Shown in pieces: positions 35,129-44,844 of a stretch of 64,000 nucleotides of DNA. Numbering within the stretch: the stretch's first letter is position 1; every line of letters starts with the position of its first letter. The position numbers and the translations under genes were made by a program. This DNA is from Anabaena sp051781005 (lineage in GTDB: Bacteria > Cyanobacteriota > Cyanobacteriia > Cyanobacteriales > Nostocaceae), in the NCBI RefSeq assembly GCF_051781005.1, contig NZ_JBPWOA010000023.1:184843-248842 (forward strand), read 5' to 3'. Below the pieces are notes generated by a model that saw only the letters and a list, made by a program, of their open reading frames with translations, was not told the DNA's origin and searched no databases.

Positions 35129-36070
35129 ATGAACATTTCTATTCGATTATTAGAAAAACATGAATTACCTGTAGCTGATCACATATTTAGGTTGGCTTTT
35201 GGTACTTTTGTGGGACTACCTAAACCTACAGATTTTGCTAATGATAAAACTTACATAACTCATCGTTGGATAACTAATCCCCAAGGGGCTTTTGCGGCTG
35301 AAATTGATGGCAAATTAATCGGTACTAACTTGGTGACTAATTGGGGAAGTTTTGCGTCTTTTGGTCCATTAAGTGTTCATCCTGATTTTTGGAACCAAGG
35401 AATAGCACAACGTCTCATTGAACCCGCAATTTCCTGTTTTACCCAATGGAACACTCAATTAGCAGGAATACATACCTTTGCACAAAGTCCTAAACATCAT
35501 GCACTGTATCAAAAATTTGGTTTTCGGTTACGGTGTCTGACAACAATTTTAAGTAAGTCAGTAAAAACAGCTTTACCGTTACCTCAAAATAGCAGATACT
35601 CCCAAATGAGTGAAACTGAAAGTGCCGAAAGCCTGAAAGCCAGTTATCAACTCACTAATTCTATCTATCCTGGCTTAGATTTATCCCAGCAAATTCAAAC
35701 AGTCCAGACTCAAAATATTGGTGATACAGTTTTTTTATGGGATGATACAGGCTTGGCAGGATTTGCAGTTTGTCACATTGGTGCTGATACAGAAGCTGGT
35801 AGTAATAATTGCTTTGTTAAATTTGGTGCTGTGCGTTTAGGAAATAACGCAGAAAACCGTTTTGATCAGTTATTAGACTTATGTGAAAGTTTAACTTTAG
35901 CGGCAGGAATGTCCCGCTTAGTTGCAGGGGTAAATACCAGTAGAGAAGTCGCTTATTTGCAAATGCTATCTCGTGGTTTTCATAGTGAAATAATTGGCGT
36001 TGCTATGCACAGACCAAATGACCCAGGATACAACCGTGCAGATGTTTTTATTTTAGATGATTGGCGTTAG
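35129..36070 (+). CDS. GNAT-family N-acetyltransferase
   Basis: A 313-residue acyltransferase, about twice the length of a single GNAT domain. The N-terminal half is a canonical domain with FGPLSVHPDFWNQGIAQRLIEPA, containing the acetyl-CoA loop QGIAQR. YQKFGFRLR follows near residue 131. The second half (about 175-310) appears to be a second, more divergent domain. The substrate is unknown. It follows the transporter gene by 38 bp on the same strand. Confidence 0.8.
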   Translation: MNISIRLLEKHELPVADHIFRLAFGTFVGLPKPTDFANDKTYITHRWITNPQGAFAAEIDGKLIGTNLVTNWGSFASFGPLSVHPDFWNQGIAQRLIEPAISCFTQWNTQLAGIHTFAQSPKHHALYQKFGFRLRCLTTILSKSVKTALPLPQNSRYSQMSETESAESLKASYQLTNSIYPGLDLSQQIQTVQTQNIGDTVFLWDDTGLAGFAVCHIGADTEAGSNNCFVKFGAVRLGNNAENRFDQLLDLCESLTLAAGMSRLVAGVNTSREVAYLQMLSRGFHSEIIGVAMHRPNDPGYNRADVFILDDWR

Positions 36071-36092
36071 TAAAAGCTCAGAAAATTCCAAT

Positions 36093-37289
36093 TTATTCAC
36101 TTACTTGAATATCTGGCGAGGAGATGATAGATTTATCAGCTTGCAATTTTACCCAAACAAAGAAAGGAATTGCTAGGAGTTGAGTTAGTGAAGAAAAAAC
36201 AACTAAAATAGTAATTGAATGATCATATAAAATTCCCATTAAAGCACTACCCAAAAACCAAGATAAACCATAGCCTGTGCTAAAAATACCGTAAGCTGTA
36301 GCCCGTTTATTTTTAGGAACCATTCCAGCTATAGCCGCTTTGAGAATTGATTCTTGCGCTCCCATACCAATCCCCCAAAATGCCATTCCTAAAAGAGCAA
36401 GACGAGCATCTCCAAGAAATACCAATGGTGCAAACAAAGATGAAATCAAAGCTGCAACTATCAGAATAGAAATACCAATCCGGTCAAAGAAATATCCAAA
36501 TACCAGTGCTGCGATCGCATCTACACCCATTGCTAGAGCATAATATAGAGGAATTGTTTGCCCAGAAGCAATTTCTCCTTTTTGAAAATGAAAAGCAATG
36601 AGGGGAAAATCTGCATAACCAGCCGCAATAATTGCTACAGCACCCAGATAAATCCAAAATATACGCGGCAATTTTTCTTGTTCGGTTGCCACGGTTTCTA
36701 CTTCAAAATCGCTAGGATTTGGATATAGAAATTGTAGAACTAACAATATAATTAATCCCAATGCCGCTGGAACAATTAACACTGTAAAGGCATGGCGATA
36801 TTCTCCCTGGAAATAAACCATTGCTGCTACAGCCAAAGGCCCCATTACTGCACCAGTTTGATCCATTGCTTCGTGTAAACCAAAGCCAAAACCGCTGCCA
36901 ATTTGACTGACACCATGAGAAAGTAGGGCATCTCTTGGGGGAGTACGCACTGCTTTACCAGTGCGTTCAGCCATCATCAAACCTGCGGCTACTTCCCATC
37001 TTCCTGCTAAGGCTAAAAATGGCACAACTGCGGTATTCAAAATGTAACCTAAAGTTGTAATTCCCCAGTATTTACCTGTTTTGTCACTAAGATAACCAAT
37101 AACTAAGCGGAAGCCATGACCAATTAGTTCCCCAAAGCCAGCTACTAGACCCACTACTGTGCCGTTAGCTCCCAAAACCTCTAAATAAGCCCCTGTAATA
37201 CTACGCGCTCCTTCATAAGTTGCATCTGCACAGAGGCTAACAAAACCAAGCAAGATCACAAACTTCAAAGCAGCAGCTTTCTGTAGCAT
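36093..37289 (-). CDS. Major facilitator superfamily transporter
   Basis: A 398-residue protein with about 11-12 membrane segments. The MFS loop signature is present as GYLSDKTGKYWG near residue 63, with RTGKAVRTPPRDALLS soon after. The repeat half shows FGYFFDRIG and GAQESILKAAIAGMVPKNKRATAYGIF, resembling efflux-type MFS members. The substrate is not predictable. The gene converges on the acetyltransferase gene with a 22-bp gap. Confidence 0.8.
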   Translation of the reverse strand: MLQKAAALKFVILLGFVSLCADATYEGARSITGAYLEVLGANGTVVGLVAGFGELIGHGFRLVIGYLSDKTGKYWGITTLGYILNTAVVPFLALAGRWEVAAGLMMAERTGKAVRTPPRDALLSHGVSQIGSGFGFGLHEAMDQTGAVMGPLAVAAMVYFQGEYRHAFTVLIVPAALGLIILLVLQFLYPNPSDFEVETVATEQEKLPRIFWIYLGAVAIIAAGYADFPLIAFHFQKGEIASGQTIPLYYALAMGVDAIAALVFGYFFDRIGISILIVAALISSLFAPLVFLGDARLALLGMAFWGIGMGAQESILKAAIAGMVPKNKRATAYGIFSTGYGLSWFLGSALMGILYDHSITILVVFSSLTQLLAIPFFVWVKLQADKSIISSPDIQVSE

Positions 37290-37384
37290 ATTCCATAGCT
37301 GTTAATTATTACTTCAATAATTGAAACACAGAATCGCAAAAAAATCGTCAAATTTGATCTTTCTCTGGTACGAATTACAAATTA

Positions 37385-37774
37385 TTAATCATCCTCGTAC
37401 TCTGCCCAAGAATTAGGTGTTTCTGATACTGCTACCTTGAGTTTTACATCCGCTGGTAATCGCTTTTTAGTTTCATCATAAATATATTTAGCAATCATTT
37501 CAGCAGTTGTCTCATATTCAGGTGGTAAAACTTCATTGAGAACACAATGATCTAGTCCTCCTTGGGTTACATCTTTTTTAGCCCAACGTAAGCTTCTAAA
37601 ATCGGCAACCATGACTGGGTGAGGACAGTATTCTGAAGAATGTAACTGTGATGATTTGGCTTCAATTTTCACTTTATAAGTATGACCATGCATTCTTCCA
37701 CAAGGGCCTTTATAGTCTTTGATGTAGTGGGCGCTATCAAATGTGAATTCTGTTAATAATTTCCATTTAGGCAT
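37385..37774 (-). CDS. queD: 6-carboxytetrahydropterin synthase (QueD/PTPS family)
   Basis: A 129-residue enzyme of the queuosine precursor pathway that converts dihydroneopterin triphosphate to 6-carboxytetrahydropterin. His16 (FDSAHYI), His29 and His31 (RMHGHTY) are the zinc ligands and Cys25 (GPCGRMHGH) is the catalytic thiol. DHCVLNEV and PTAEMIAKYI-like EYETTAEMIAKYI follow as usual. A pterin role other than queuosine is possible because no other que gene is nearby. Confidence 0.85.
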   Translation of the reverse strand: MPKWKLLTEFTFDSAHYIKDYKGPCGRMHGHTYKVKIEAKSSQLHSSEYCPHPVMVADFRSLRWAKKDVTQGGLDHCVLNEVLPPEYETTAEMIAKYIYDETKKRLPADVKLKVAVSETPNSWAEYEDD

Positions 37775-37888
37775 CTTAATATCACCTTTAGTAGTCGTGC
37801 AAGTTGAAGAAGGAGTTAGGAGTCACGGAGTCAGTAGCCTCACTCCTGTATTCTGTTTGATAAATTATCTAGTTAGTCAAAGTAAGTC

Positions 37889-38093
37889 TTAGAGGGTGTT
37901 TGAAAAGTATAAAGTGTCATGCTGAACGAAGCGCCAGCGTAGTGTAGTGCTAACGCACGGCTAACGCCAACGCGGAGCGTGCCGGAGGCTTCAGCATCTC
38001 ATAATTTAACGCCAAATCAGGATTCTTCACTCCACTTCGTTCCATTCAGAATGACGAATTATACCTTTCATAGACTTTTCAAACATCCTCTTA
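37889..38093. repeat. MITE-like element with GTTTGAAAAGT inverted ends
   Basis: TAGAGGGTGTTTGAAAAGT at the left pairs with ACTTTTCAAACATCCTCTTA at the right, and TGTCATGCTGAA with TTCAGAATGACG inside. TA flanks both ends. The body contains the GCCGGAGGC-type small dispersed repeats. It is part of the 734-bp gap between queD and the hydroxylase gene; the remaining 38094-38508 is AT-rich and shows nothing clear. Confidence 0.7.
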
Positions 38094-38508
38094 ATAGGGA
38101 ACAGTTAATAATAATAGAGTGCAGCGATTTAATTTGTGTTCAAAAATAGCTAAATGTTTCTGTATAGGTAGTTATCACCAATTTTCAAATAATAATAGTT
38201 GAGAACGAAAAATAGAGGGAAAGCTTAACCTAAATTTGTACCGATTTTAACTCAATCTTTGCTCATGCTATATGCCTTAGTAAGAAGATTGTGAGCAGCA
38301 AAGAACAAAACCCAGTATATCTATTGATTTGTAGATGTATAGTTTACTTTACCTCCTTAGCAGCAACCAAATGGTAACTGCGATTAAGAAATGTAAAGCA
38401 GCTTGGGTGTTGTAATTGATAAACGATTGATTATGACATGACCTAGCCTCGCATAAGTTTTGATTTCTTTGCTCTGTGCAGTTTTTCTATCAAACTTAAG
38501 GAGTTCAA

Positions 38509-39024
38509 ATGCTTGAGGCTATCGCTGTTGCTTGGTTGTTACTGTTTTTAGGCGATTTTCTTTCAACTTTTTTATACCACATACCTGAGCATATTTTTGG
38601 TAGCCTCCACCTGACAACACACCACTCTTGGAAAAAGAGTTTCCGACACTATGCTATTTTAACATTCAATTTTCAGGTGCTTTTAGATGGTGTATTAGGC
38701 GCTTTTCCATATCTACTTGTAGCACTATTCCTGTGGTCTTTATCTCCGGTTGGCGTTATTTGTGGTTTACTGTTTGGCCAGTTTCATGTGTGGTGGAGAC
38801 ATATTACCGCTTTAGGTTGGCACACTCCTAAAGCTGTGACTTTCCTCTGTCAGTTGTTATTTATTACTACTCCTGAACAGCACTGGTTACACCATCAAAA
38901 AACTAATTTGGGTTTCGGAGATATTTTCACGTTCTTTGACCAACCTGCTAAGATTTGGATGCGCTGGTTGCGTTTGCTGAGACTTCATCTGCGTGATTAT
39001 TTAGGTACTCATGTTTCTAGTTGA
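38509..39024 (+). CDS. Fatty acid hydroxylase/sterol desaturase-like membrane protein
   Basis: A 171-residue membrane protein rich in histidine motifs: HIPEHIF near residue 24, LTTHHSW near 35-39, FHVWWRH near 92-97 and EQHWLHHQ near 123-128. Clustered His boxes around membrane spans are the di-iron site of the fatty acid hydroxylase superfamily. It is shorter than typical family members (200-300), so function is uncertain. An AAGGAG ribosome-binding sequence precedes the ATG. It may hydroxylate a lipid or carotenoid, which is inference. Confidence 0.65.
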   Translation: MLEAIAVAWLLLFLGDFLSTFLYHIPEHIFGSLHLTTHHSWKKSFRHYAILTFNFQVLLDGVLGAFPYLLVALFLWSLSPVGVICGLLFGQFHVWWRHITALGWHTPKAVTFLCQLLFITTPEQHWLHHQKTNLGFGDIFTFFDQPAKIWMRWLRLLRLHLRDYLGTHVSS

Positions 39025-39117
39025 TTTGTACAAGCATAGCTCCTTCATGATGCTTAGTAAAAAAGAATAAAGTTAGTTAGACGCGTATTTTTGCAATAAT
39101 TGGCAAAGTGCGCGTTT

Positions 39118-39267
39118 ATGCTAGGAATCAAGTTTATTAATTTTAATCAAGAAAGACGGGAAAGGGCTGTCTTGCTGGAGGGAAATTGCTCTCTGAGTAG
39201 GTTATACCCTTCTGATTTACGCCTTCTGCCTGGGAGTCTCCTTCCAGGTTATGCGATCGCAGTTTAA
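39118..39267 (+). CDS. Possible small protein in a long intergenic region
   Basis: A 49-codon frame starting MLGIKFINFNQ, with a basic segment ERRERAV, then an LRLLPGSLLPGY end. A CCTGGGAGTCTCCTTCCAGG hairpin lies inside it, so the DNA may instead be a non-coding RNA or repeat. No good ribosome-binding site is seen. Confidence 0.25.
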   Translation: MLGIKFINFNQERRERAVLLEGNCSLSRLYPSDLRLLPGSLLPGYAIAV

Positions 39268-39933
39268 ATAAAAATAGTCAGTGTTATATATTATTACTAT
39301 CTTAAAAAAACTTAGTACTTTCACTTAATATAAATAGTACTAGTTCGTATACTATATTATAACAAGCTCATAAATATGTTATATTAACCATAAGTAATAT
39401 TTTATACTTTTTGTGTTGTTATAACTAGAATAGCTTGGGTAGAAAATTGTCACCCCCATATCTTAGCTGTGATCAATTGAGATTAGTGCAGAACATAATA
39501 ACGATCTTCAGTTAGTCTGAAATGAGAAATTTGGTGTAATATGTTCTGAATTAACTGTAATAACTTGTCTTGTGAATCACATAAAAGAAATTTGCAAAAA
39601 TCAGATTATATTTTTATTAGCAAGATAGTTTTTTTACAGTGTATGATTTACCACTAAATTTAGTCATGAGAGGCAAATAACAAAAAATACATCTGAACCG
39701 TTTCATCTTTATAAAATTAGGTCATGATGAGCAAGGTTATTAATTTCATTACCAAAACCCATAATAGCATGATCATTTTTTCTTGGGGATTAGTTTTTGT
39801 TGCCGATATTTAGTCCAGAAACTAAAAAAATAATGGATTACATTTTTGAAATTACAGGATCTGAAAGTGAAAACTTACTAGTATCCATATTTCCCATGAC
39901 AAATCAACAAATATGAGAATTTAAGGAATAGCT
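39268..39933. other. AT-rich upstream region of the FHA-GGDEF-EAL gene
   Basis: No coding frame is supported. A GTA-N8-TAC match lies at 39394-39407, the consensus of the nitrogen regulator NtcA, but it is about 530 bp from the next start and such matches occur often by chance. The long leader could hold promoter or regulatory RNA elements that I cannot define. Confidence 0.35.
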
Positions 39934-42615
39934 ATGGCAGAAAATGAACGGGAGAAAATTCGACACTTACTGGTTGTGAGTGATCCAGAAGGACAGCGAA
40001 CTATCCCCCTGCTAGAGACTACTTACTCTCTAGGTCGGGATATCAGAAATGCCATTGTTCTGAGATCTAGATCGGTATCGAGACAACACGCAATTCTATT
40101 GCGTGTCACTATTCCTAACACAGAAAAATATGGATTTCGGATTATTGATGGTAACTTCAATGGCAAAAGAAGTACTAACGGCTTAATTATTAATGGCATT
40201 AAATGTTTTTCTCATAACCTCCAACATGGAGACATCATTGCCTTTGGTAATCCCCAAGCCCAAGCTCAATATTATGCCATTTCTAACCTATCAGAGGAAG
40301 AATTTAAACAATCTTGTAAAGCGCCTGACTTATCTGGATTTTTAGCAGGACAAGGAGATCCTGTTAATCCTTTTGACACTCTAATTGTCTATGAAGACAA
40401 CGGTGAAGAATCTGGTGATTCTCTGTTAACTCGACTTGCTTCCTTTCCAGAACTCATCCCTAATCCAATTATCGAAATGGATTTAGAGGGAACAGTCACA
40501 TATCTGAATCCAGCAGCAGCGCTTAAGTTTCCCAGACTGAGGGAAATTGCCAAGAAACACCCAATTTTGGCAGGACTGGTGAGTGAAGTTGAAAATCAAG
40601 AAGGTAAAAATAACTCTTTTGTCAGAGAGGTAGAAGTCAACGGAGAAATTTTTGAACAATCCGTTCACTACTTACCAGAAAGTGATTTAATTAGAACTTT
40701 TATTGTTAGAGAAATTACAGAGCAAAAGAAAGCTGAAGCAGAATTGCAACAACGCGATCGCTTGCTTCAAGCAGTGGCTGAAGCTGCTAATTATTTATTG
40801 GCAGAAATGAACTATGAAATAGCAATAGAAAAAGCACTGGCTACATTTGGGGCAGCGGCCAATGGCGATCGCATTTACCTCTTCCAAAACCATCCCCATC
40901 TCACCACAGGGGAAATGGCAATGAGTCTACAATTTGAATGGACAAAAACTGGCGTAGCACCATCCCAACACCATTGGCAAAATCAGTCTTATCAAACTTC
41001 CGGACTAAGACGATGGTACAATAATCTCTCTATAGGAAAGCCCATTAGTGGACTTACCCAAGGATTTCCCATTGCAGAACAAGAAATCCTACGCCAAGAT
41101 AAAATTAAATCCCTCTTGCTTGTACCCTTGCGATTAGAAGATGATTTTTGGGGCTATCTTGGATTAGTAGACTGCACCTTAGAGCGTATTTGGTCAACTC
41201 ATGAAAAATCTAGCTTATTGACTATGGCTGCCATTATCAGTGGCGCTCGTCAGCGTCAGCAAGTAGAAGCTAAAATTCGCTATCAAGCCCTACATGACCT
41301 ACTCACCGGATTGCCCAATCGTTTGCAGTTTAACGGTATACTAGCTCAAACTATAGATAAAGCAGACGAAGAGCAAAAAAGTCTAGCTGTAATGTTCCTC
41401 GATCTAGATCGCTTCAAAATGATAAATGATACTTTGGGACACACACTAGGAGACGAACTATTACAAAACGTAGCTCAAAGACTCACACACTCCCTGAGAC
41501 CAGGAGACACTATTGCCCGCTGGGGAGGTGACGAATTTACTATCCTGCTACCTCAAATTAGTGATAATGAACAAATAACCCAAGTAGCTTCCAAAATTTT
41601 ACAAGCCATAGAAAAACCCTTTCATCTGCATGGACACGAACTGTATATAAGTTCTAGCCTCGGCATTTCACTTTTAAATGAACATAGTCCTGATGCTGAA
41701 ACCTTAATCCAGCACGCAGATGTCGCCTTATATTATGCCAAAGACGAAGGCAGAAATAACTACCAATTCTACAAAGAATCCCTGAGTGCGAGAACTCCCG
41801 AACTCTTAAGTTTAGAAAAAAGTCTGCGCTATGCCCTAGAACGGGAAGAATTCATTGTGTACTACCAACCTAAGGTAAACATCATCACCAGAAAAATTAC
41901 TGGGATGGAAGCTTTATTGCGTTGGAATCACCCTGAAATGGGAATAGTCGCACCCAATATATTCATTCCCATAGCTGAAGCAAGCGGATTAATTATCCCC
42001 ATCGGTGAATGGGTATTACGGAAAGCTTGTACTCAAAATAAAGCTTGGCAAGATGCTGGCTTCTTACCCATGACTATTGCAGTTAATCTTTCTCCCAAGC
42101 AGTTCCGTCAACCCAATCTAGTGGAAACAGTAGCTGAAATTTTAGCAGCAACAGGACTTGAATCGCAATTTTTAGAATTAGAAATCACAGAAACAACGGC
42201 GATTGAGGATCTCAACTTCACGCAAATTGTGTTAGGCAAATTACAGCAAATGGGTGTACTCCTTTCCATTGATGACTTTGGTACAGGTTATTCTTCCCTT
42301 TCCCGCTTACAGGTTTTACCACTCCACAATTTAAAAATTGATAGATCATTCATCAAAGAATTGACAAAAGATAATACAAATAACAAAGTAGCCCATATCA
42401 TCACAGCGATCGTTGCCTTAGGACGTAGCTTAGGTTTAAGACTGATTGCCGAAGGAGTAGAAAAGTCTGAGGAATTAGAGTTTTTGAAGTCAATTAAGTG
42501 TGATGATGTACAAGGATTTCTATTCCATCGACCTCTTTCTGTTCAACAAGCAACAGAACTAATCGCCAGCAAATTGAATATCTCTCAGCAATCCCTACCT
42601 TCACATGGAGAATAG
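39934..42615 (+). CDS. FHA-PAS-GAF-GGDEF-EAL signalling protein
   Basis: This 893-residue cytoplasmic protein makes and/or breaks cyclic di-GMP. An FHA phosphothreonine-binding domain (about 15-105; YSLGRDIRNAIV, SRQHAILL, NGKRSTNGLIING) comes first. A PAS domain (about 150-270) and a GAF domain (about 280-445) follow. GGDEF is intact near residue 531 (RWGGDEFTI), with an RPGD inhibitory site five residues upstream. The EAL domain is also intact, with EALLRW, ENxxT-like EITETTAIED and DDFGTGYSSL. Both activities are therefore possible. The FHA domain suggests control by Ser/Thr kinases. No transmembrane segment is present. Confidence 0.9.
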   Translation: MAENEREKIRHLLVVSDPEGQRTIPLLETTYSLGRDIRNAIVLRSRSVSRQHAILLRVTIPNTEKYGFRIIDGNFNGKRSTNGLIINGIKCFSHNLQHGDIIAFGNPQAQAQYYAISNLSEEEFKQSCKAPDLSGFLAGQGDPVNPFDTLIVYEDNGEESGDSLLTRLASFPELIPNPIIEMDLEGTVTYLNPAAALKFPRLREIAKKHPILAGLVSEVENQEGKNNSFVREVEVNGEIFEQSVHYLPESDLIRTFIVREITEQKKAEAELQQRDRLLQAVAEAANYLLAEMNYEIAIEKALATFGAAANGDRIYLFQNHPHLTTGEMAMSLQFEWTKTGVAPSQHHWQNQSYQTSGLRRWYNNLSIGKPISGLTQGFPIAEQEILRQDKIKSLLLVPLRLEDDFWGYLGLVDCTLERIWSTHEKSSLLTMAAIISGARQRQQVEAKIRYQALHDLLTGLPNRLQFNGILAQTIDKADEEQKSLAVMFLDLDRFKMINDTLGHTLGDELLQNVAQRLTHSLRPGDTIARWGGDEFTILLPQISDNEQITQVASKILQAIEKPFHLHGHELYISSSLGISLLNEHSPDAETLIQHADVALYYAKDEGRNNYQFYKESLSARTPELLSLEKSLRYALEREEFIVYYQPKVNIITRKITGMEALLRWNHPEMGIVAPNIFIPIAEASGLIIPIGEWVLRKACTQNKAWQDAGFLPMTIAVNLSPKQFRQPNLVETVAEILAATGLESQFLELEITETTAIEDLNFTQIVLGKLQQMGVLLSIDDFGTGYSSLSRLQVLPLHNLKIDRSFIKELTKDNTNNKVAHIITAIVALGRSLGLRLIAEGVEKSEELEFLKSIKCDDVQGFLFHRPLSVQQATELIASKLNISQQSLPSHGE

Positions 42616-42680
42616 GGTGCAGAAGGTAAATTTTTCGAGTCAGCATTTAAACTTGACAAAATCCACACGGAGGATTACTA

Positions 42681-42857
42681 ATGAACCGTTCCAAAATAGT
42701 TGCTATTATTACAGGTGCAATCTCTATACTACTAGCGATCGCCTATTTAATCATTGTCCAAATCCTTGACTACCGAGACATGAAACCTGCTCCTATCAGC
42801 CAATTGAACCCACCAGCAGTCATTGCAAAAAGCAATTCTTCTAATTTGTATACATAA
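42681..42857 (+). CDS. Small single-span membrane protein
   Basis: A 58-residue product with a short basic N-terminus (MNRSK), one membrane helix (about 6-28, IVAIITGAISILLAIAYL) and a polar Pro-containing tail. A GGAGG ribosome-binding sequence lies 7 bp before the ATG, stronger than at most genes here. It starts 65 bp after the FHA-GGDEF-EAL stop and may share its transcript. Function unknown. Confidence 0.6.
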   Translation: MNRSKIVAIITGAISILLAIAYLIIVQILDYRDMKPAPISQLNPPAVIAKSNSSNLYT

Positions 42858-43152
42858 ATATAGCAATTTTGATATCAATGAAGTACAGTTTTTTATATTT
42901 AAACCTGTAGGGGCTGGGTTTCCCTGCCCTCAATTTTATTGCATCCAAAAGAGAACCGCTATCAAACAAATTCTTAATCCATATCAGATTGTCAGTTGCA
43001 CTACAAAACTCTCTCAAACAGTGCGTTAGGCTGGATTTGATGCACTTCAATAAACTGCATTAAACATAGTTAATAGGTTGTATTGTTTCCAATAAACAAA
43101 ATAACCTCACTATGAGAGTTCGCAATCTAAAATCCCAAATTGGTGTAAGCCT

Positions 43153-43575
43153 GTGTCTGATTTAGCACTATACAAATATCTGCCCCGCCTTCCTGAAGCA
43201 GCACTACAAGAATTTACAGAATGGTGTGTTTTAGAGCAATCAAAAGCCGCAGGATTAGAATTTAAACCTGATCAAACTAAGTTAAAAAACTTAGCACCAG
43301 CAGACTATTTAAAACAACTAATTGACCAATTCATGAAAGTGAAACCAGACCCCATTAGAGCCGGTCTAGTAGCAGTAATTGCAGGCAAAGAATCTGATAA
43401 ACATAACTTGTTAGGTTTAGCCGCTATAGTTGATTTTGTTTCACTTTACGTTAAATATTTAATTCCTAAAGACGGTACTGATCCAGAGGACGCAGAAGGG
43501 ATATTAGCTAAAGCATCACAACATCAGTATGAGCAACTCACAGAAATTGCTAAAAAACATGATGTAGTTTTATAA
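43153..43575 (+). CDS. Conserved-type hypothetical protein
   Basis: A 140-residue soluble, mostly helical protein starting at GTG 43153. LPRLPEAALQEFTEWCV and VKPDPIRAGLVAVIAGKESDKHNLLGL are its most protein-like parts. I do not recognise a domain. It is flanked by repeat-rich gaps and appears monocistronic. Confidence 0.6.
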   Translation: MSDLALYKYLPRLPEAALQEFTEWCVLEQSKAAGLEFKPDQTKLKNLAPADYLKQLIDQFMKVKPDPIRAGLVAVIAGKESDKHNLLGLAAIVDFVSLYVKYLIPKDGTDPEDAEGILAKASQHQYEQLTEIAKKHDVVL

Positions 43576-43718
43576 ATAACTACCATCCAGGTAAAAAGCA
43601 AAATCAATATTTATGTAGGTTGGACTAATATTAGAAAAGCTAACATCAGTTAACTGTTGCTGAATCCAGCCTACATTTTTTTGTTCAGCAATACTTGTTA
43701 TCAAGCTAGATTTTCTAC

Positions 43719-43811
43719 TATAGCAGTATGTACTTGGATGAGATACATCATAGTCCCCTCATCGCTTGCGGGGTGGGGTTCTTGTATCTCATTCAACCGA
43801 GAAACGCTATA
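43719..43811. repeat. MITE-like palindromic element, family A copy 3
   Basis: ATAGCAGTATGTACTTGGAT at the left and CATTCAACCGAGAAACGCTAT at the right, here written as CATTCAACCGAG and AAACGCTAT, are inverted relatives. The centre is shorter than in copies 1 and 2 because part of the G-rich run is deleted. A heptamer repeat starts immediately at its right end. Confidence 0.7.
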
Positions 43812-43849
43812 TTACAAATTACAAATTACGAATTACGAATTACGAATTA
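43811..43849. repeat. ATTACGA heptamer repeat overlapping a stop codon
   Basis: Two ATTACAA and three ATTACGA units follow one another and run directly into the stop codon of the minus-strand PLP enzyme at 43847-43849. Short tandem heptamers of this kind are known from heterocystous cyanobacteria. Confidence 0.75.
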
Positions 43850-44767
43850 TTTTAATAGTTGCGTCATCCCCATATTTCCCTGTAAGCCACCAGTATGGAT
43901 TAACAGGATACGTCCTGGTTTAAAATATCCTTGCTGGAGTAAATCTATCACCCCATAAAACATTTTTCCCGTATATACATAATCTAGAAGTATGCCGTGT
44001 TCTTTATTGAAATTTTGGCAAAACCTCATTAATTCCTCATTTACTTTTGCATAACCTCCAAAATGATAATCACACACCAATTCCCAAGATGCCAGAAAAT
44101 CAACGGGTGCAGGTAAACCAGAAACAAGATAAGTTTGTAATAAACTGTTGATTTCCCCTATCAAAAAATCCCCACCTTTCAAGACAGGAAAGCCAATTAC
44201 TCTCTGTTCTAAATTTAATGATAGGACAATACCAGCTAGAGTTGTCGCAGTTCCACAGGCTAAACAAATAGTATCAAATCCCGCTGCTGTTTTAAGTATT
44301 TCTGTGCAGCCACGCACACCATTAAGATTACAACCACCTTCAGGAATAATAAACACTTCCCCAAAGCGTTGCTTTAACTCTTCCTGTAGTTGATTTATGT
44401 GGCGTTGACGGTATGTTTGACGGTTTACATAAACTAGTTCCATCCCCTGTTCTACCGCAAAACTCAGAGTGGGATTTAGAGGTAAAGTTTCTTCACCACG
44501 AATTACCCCAATAGTCCGAAAGCCAAACAAATTACCTGCTGCTGCTGTAGCAAAAATATGGTTAGAATAAGCACCTCCAAAAGTGAGTAGAGTTGATAGA
44601 TTTTTTGCTTTTGCTTCCAAAAGATTATATTTCAGTTTGAACCACTTGTTACCGTTAACCTGTGGGTGCATCAGATCCAGTCGTAATACGTATAACTCAA
44701 CACCAACATTATCAGCTATGTGACTATTAATATGCTGTATAGGTGGAGAAAGAAAGATGAACGACAT
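43847..44767 (-). CDS. PLP-dependent D-cysteine desulfhydrase / ACC deaminase family enzyme
   Basis: A 306-residue fold-type II PLP enzyme. VNGNKWFKLKYNLLEAK near residue 37 contains the Lys that binds PLP, and FGGAYSNHIFATAAAG near 64 holds the phosphate-binding Ser-Asn-His. CLACGTATTLAG near 169 is the Gly/Thr-rich PLP phosphate loop. Members degrade D-cysteine or 1-aminocyclopropane-1-carboxylate; the substrate cannot be decided here. The 3' end abuts a heptamer repeat. Confidence 0.8.
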   Translation of the reverse strand: MSFIFLSPPIQHINSHIADNVGVELYVLRLDLMHPQVNGNKWFKLKYNLLEAKAKNLSTLLTFGGAYSNHIFATAAAGNLFGFRTIGVIRGEETLPLNPTLSFAVEQGMELVYVNRQTYRQRHINQLQEELKQRFGEVFIIPEGGCNLNGVRGCTEILKTAAGFDTICLACGTATTLAGIVLSLNLEQRVIGFPVLKGGDFLIGEINSLLQTYLVSGLPAPVDFLASWELVCDYHFGGYAKVNEELMRFCQNFNKEHGILLDYVYTGKMFYGVIDLLQQGYFKPGRILLIHTGGLQGNMGMTQLLK

Positions 44768-44844
44768 TTAAATTCAGCCTTGCTAAATTACCAATTAAGA
44801 AATAAGCTGGATATGGAAAATTGCCACACTTAATTCAACAGTAT

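Noticed and set aside
39394..39407. GTA-N8-TAC as an NtcA site
   Set aside because: The six fixed bases occur by chance many times in 64 kb and this one is about 530 bp from the next start.
42823..43050. Overlapping short frames on both strands
   Set aside because: They are weak frames in an intergenic stretch after the small membrane protein, without ribosome-binding sites or protein-like composition.
43811..43849. CRISPR-like tandem repeat
   Set aside because: The units are 7 bp without spacers, so these are heptamer repeats and not a CRISPR array. The same holds for the tracts at 56596, 58671 and 63074.
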